This document shows positions 13,823 through 15,745 of a DNA stretch of 15,745 nucleotides, in pieces. The stretch's first letter is position 1; each line of letters opens with the position of its first letter. Both the position numbers and the translations under genes were made by a program. Origin of the DNA: CAZLLV01 sp964560325 (GTDB lineage Bacteria > Acidobacteriota > Thermoanaerobaculia > Multivoradales > DATKCC01); assembly GCA_964560325.1 (NCBI GenBank), contig CAZLLV010000260.1, positions 1 to 15,745 of the forward strand, in the 5' to 3' direction. The notes under the pieces were generated by a model that had not been told where the DNA came from, did not search any database, and was given only the letters and a program-made list of their open reading frames with translations.

Positions 13823-15094
13823 TCAGCCCGTGCCGTGGTTGGACTGACCTCGTCGCACGAGCTCTGCCAGAGCCGCCACCGCCACCCCGGCCAGGAGCCC
13901 CAGCAGGCCCTGGACCGGGGCCATGTAGCGCGCCAGGCCGGAGACCGCCGCGGAGACGCCCCAGAAATAGACGATCGTGACGACAACCAGCCAGAGCGCC
14001 GGATCGCCCGGGGACCTCCGGAGCCAGAGCGCGAGCCCGACGGCCGCGAACAGCCAGAGGGGCGCGTGGACGAGGGCGATCGAGCGGTCCCACCGGCCGC
14101 TGTCGGAGAGGTACCAGGTGCGCACCGCCTTGGCCGCGTAGAGGCGGGCGAGCGCCGCCGGATCGCGCGCCAGCCACTCGCGGTGGAACTCGACCACCCC
14201 CTCGAACGATCGTGGCGGCGGGTCGGGGTCGTTCCGGAGTGCCTCGCTCACCTCGAAGCCGTCGTGGCGCCGGATGCCGTCGAAGAAGGCGTAGTAGACG
14301 ACCGGCGCCGCCATCGCGCCGCTCTCGCCGAGCCGGCGCTGGAGGAGCGACCACGGGAGGAGGACCAGGGCCTGGGCGGCGAGCGCCAGCAGGAGCCCGG
14401 CGGCGGCGAGGCGGCCGGGGCGCCGAACGCCGCTCCGGCGCAGCCACCACCAGCCGACCGGAGCGAGGGCGACGAGCAGGAACTGCGGGTTCGCCCGTAC
14501 CAGGCAGGCGACGCCGACGAGCGTGCCGGCGCCCGCGAAGAGCCCGAGCGTCCACCACGGCCTCTTCCCGCCGGCCGCCCGAAGCGCGCCGACCAACAGT
14601 AGGAGGGCGGCGAGGAAGAGGGGCTGGAAGAGCACCACCGCCAGTCCCTCGGCGGTCGCCAGCGCGAAGATCGGCGCACCGACCATCGCGAGGCCCGAGG
14701 CGATCGCGGCGAGCCGGGTCCGGGTCAGGCGCAGGCCGAGGAGGACCGAGAAGACGCCGGAGAGCACCACCGGCACCACGTCGACGAACAGCTTGGCGCT
14801 CCAGTACGGCAGACCCAGAGCCGCCGTGACCCGCCACTTGAACGCCAGGTAGTAACCGTAGCCGGGCGGCCAGATGGCGACTTTGGGGTGACCGTCCGCG
14901 AGGACGTCGCGCATCACCCGCACGTGGTCGTGGTTCGGGTTCGGATCGAAGTTGCCGGTCCGCACCGACACCCAGAGCGCCAGGTAGTGGAGCCCGGCGA
15001 AGGCGAGGACGAGAAGGAGCCAGTGACGGCGCGCGAAGCGCGGCTCTGCCTCGGGCCCCACGGCCCCGGCGCGGTTGACGTATCCTCCCTGCAC
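13823..15094 (-). CDS. Multi-pass membrane glycosyltransferase (GT39/ArnT-like, GT-C fold)
   Basis: This 423-residue integral membrane protein probably transfers a sugar from a polyprenyl-phosphate donor on the periplasmic face. It has about ten or eleven hydrophobic segments starting at about 25-45. The first large loop holds NPNHDHVRVMRDVLADG (D56, the likely counterpart of the catalytic acidic residue of GT-C enzymes) and AIWPPGYGYYLAF (about 73-85), a PPG/PPL-Y pattern usual in this family. VRANPQFLLVALAPVGWWWL and the C-terminal ARYMAPVQGLLGLLAGVA are also typical. It starts with GTG at 15094; the frame is closed by a TAA just upstream and a TAAGAT box ends 9 bases before the GTG, which together support this start. 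The acceptor is unknown. It diverges by 50 bp from a GT4-type gene, so the two may act in one surface-glycan pathway. Confidence 0.85.
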   Translation of the reverse strand: MQGGYVNRAGAVGPEAEPRFARRHWLLLVLAFAGLHYLALWVSVRTGNFDPNPNHDHVRVMRDVLADGHPKVAIWPPGYGYYLAFKWRVTAALGLPYWSAKLFVDVVPVVLSGVFSVLLGLRLTRTRLAAIASGLAMVGAPIFALATAEGLAVVLFQPLFLAALLLLVGALRAAGGKRPWWTLGLFAGAGTLVGVACLVRANPQFLLVALAPVGWWWLRRSGVRRPGRLAAAGLLLALAAQALVLLPWSLLQRRLGESGAMAAPVVYYAFFDGIRRHDGFEVSEALRNDPDPPPRSFEGVVEFHREWLARDPAALARLYAAKAVRTWYLSDSGRWDRSIALVHAPLWLFAAVGLALWLRRSPGDPALWLVVVTIVYFWGVSAAVSGLARYMAPVQGLLGLLAGVAVAALAELVRRGQSNHGTG

Positions 15095-15103
15095 GGCCCG
15101 CCG

Positions 15104-15109
15104 ATCTTA
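15104..15109 (-). promoter_or_regulatory. Candidate -10 box (TAAGAT) of a leaderless promoter for the GT39-type gene
   Basis: On the minus strand TAAGAT fits TANNNT and ends 9 bases before the GTG at 15094. No ribosome-binding site precedes the GTG; the GGGAGG of this region lies just inside the reading frame and cannot serve it. Confidence 0.4.
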
Positions 15110-15144
15110 GACCGCTGCCTCTCGTACGACGGCCGCCGCACGCC

Positions 15145-15745
15145 ATGCGCCTCCTCTGGATCACCACCAAGCCGCCGGCCCCGCCCGTCGACGGTGGGCG
15201 GCTGGTCGCGCTCCTGACCCTCGAGGCGCTCGCCGGCGCCGGGGCAGAGATCGTCCTCGTCGCGCCGGTCGCGCCGGCGATGCCGGAGGCCGAGGTCGCG
15301 CAGATCGAAGCCGAGCTGGCGCCCTTCTGCCGAGCCCATCTCGTGCCGGCGACGCCCCGGCCCGCGCCGCTCGCCGCCCTCGGATCGCTCGTCGGCGGCG
15401 CCCCCTACTCGATCGCCCGCCACGCGCTGCCGGAAGTCCGCGCGGAGGTGGCGCGCCGGCTCGCCGCCGAGAGCTTCGACGCGGTCCACGCCGAGCAGCT
15501 CCAGGCCTTCCCCCCGGCCGAGCCGGCGTTCGCGGCCGGCGTGCCCGTGGTGCTGCGCGCGCAGAACGTCGAGAGCGACCTCTGGCGGGCGACGGCCGGG
15601 CTCCATCCCTGGGCCGGGCGCTGGCTCGCGCGGGAGGCGCGGCGGCTGGCGCGCTACGAGGGCGAGGCGGTGCGGCGGGCGGCCGCGACGGTCGCGCTGA
15701 CGGCGCCGGACGCCGAGCGGCTGCGGCAGCTCGCCGGCGGCGCGG
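15145..15745 (+). CDS. GT4-family glycosyltransferase, N-terminal part (cut by window end)
   Basis: The first 200 residues are visible and the frame is still open at the window edge. They form the N-terminal Rossmann half of a GT-B glycosyltransferase: MRLLWITTKPPAPPVDGGRL (the donor/acceptor loop after strand 1, with the DGG typical of the family), then LLTLEALAGAGAEIVLVAPV, FDAVHAEQLQ and VPVVLRAQNVESDLW (133-147), the usual NVES motif of sugar transferases of this group, and a helical stretch rich in Arg (LAREARRLARYEGEAVRR). The nucleotide-sugar-binding C-terminal half lies beyond the window. No ribosome-binding site or TANNNT box is seen near the ATG at 15145. The divergent membrane glycosyltransferase 50 bp away suggests a shared polysaccharide or glycolipid role. 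Confidence 0.85.
   Translation, partial: MRLLWITTKPPAPPVDGGRLVALLTLEALAGAGAEIVLVAPVAPAMPEAEVAQIEAELAPFCRAHLVPATPRPAPLAALGSLVGGAPYSIARHALPEVRAEVARRLAAESFDAVHAEQLQAFPPAEPAFAAGVPVVLRAQNVESDLWRATAGLHPWAGRWLAREARRLARYEGEAVRRAAATVALTAPDAERLRQLAGGA

Noticed and set aside
1..15745. tRNA, rRNA, insertion sequences, CRISPR arrays or prophage genes
   Set aside because: Looked for and not seen: no transposase or integrase motifs, no regularly spaced repeats, and spacers too short for most RNA genes.

Overview
The window is a very GC-rich (roughly 70 % or more, by eye), densely coded bacterial segment with 13 protein genes and no RNA gene, mobile element or CRISPR array that I can see. No gene-free stretch exceeds about 140 bases. 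A MacA/MacB-type envelope export operon implies a cell envelope with a periplasm. Taken with the GT39 transferase, the SpoIIE-type phosphatase and a secreted beta-helix protein with an Acidobacteria-like C-terminal domain, it suggests a high-GC Gram-negative lineage such as Acidobacteriota (Thermoanaerobaculia-like) or a myxobacterial or gemmatimonad relative. This placement is inference; there is no marker gene.

Layout. Bases 43-4195 (minus strand) hold a four-gene export operon: adaptor, ATPase, permease, permease, joined by 4-base overlaps or a 3-base gap. It faces a small three-cysteine ferredoxin (4302-4535, plus) across a 106-bp spacer containing a near-perfect 28-bp palindrome and two smaller ones. 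The ferredoxin stop codon directly abuts the stop codon of a convergent four-helix membrane protein (4536-5030, minus). Then come a secreted beta-helix protein (5133-6641, plus), a membrane-bound SpoIIE/RsbU-type phosphatase (6680-8887, minus), a PLP threonine/serine dehydratase (8973-9998, plus) and a cis-prenyltransferase (10101-10970, plus). A two-gene minus-strand operon, 13685 to 10991, pairs a caspase-like protease carrying a large C-terminal region with an alpha/beta-hydrolase. The window closes with a GT39-type membrane glycosyltransferase (13823-15094, minus) and, facing it, the N-terminal part of a GT4 glycosyltransferase that runs off the end.

How the genes work together. The adaptor, ATPase and two permeases should form one envelope complex. 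The caspase and hydrolase are translationally coupled, with the hydrolase ribosome-binding site overlapping the caspase stop codon. They are the best candidate here for an undescribed system: a protease plus a lipase/esterase-like enzyme, possibly a conflict, defence or programmed-death module. The other genes look like independent units.

A signal across the window: five promoter-proximal genes have no ribosome-binding site but carry a TANNNT -10-like box ending 6-9 bases before the start codon, the arrangement of leaderless transcripts. Genes inside operons carry strong purine-rich ribosome-binding sites. Two modes of translation initiation therefore seem to coexist.
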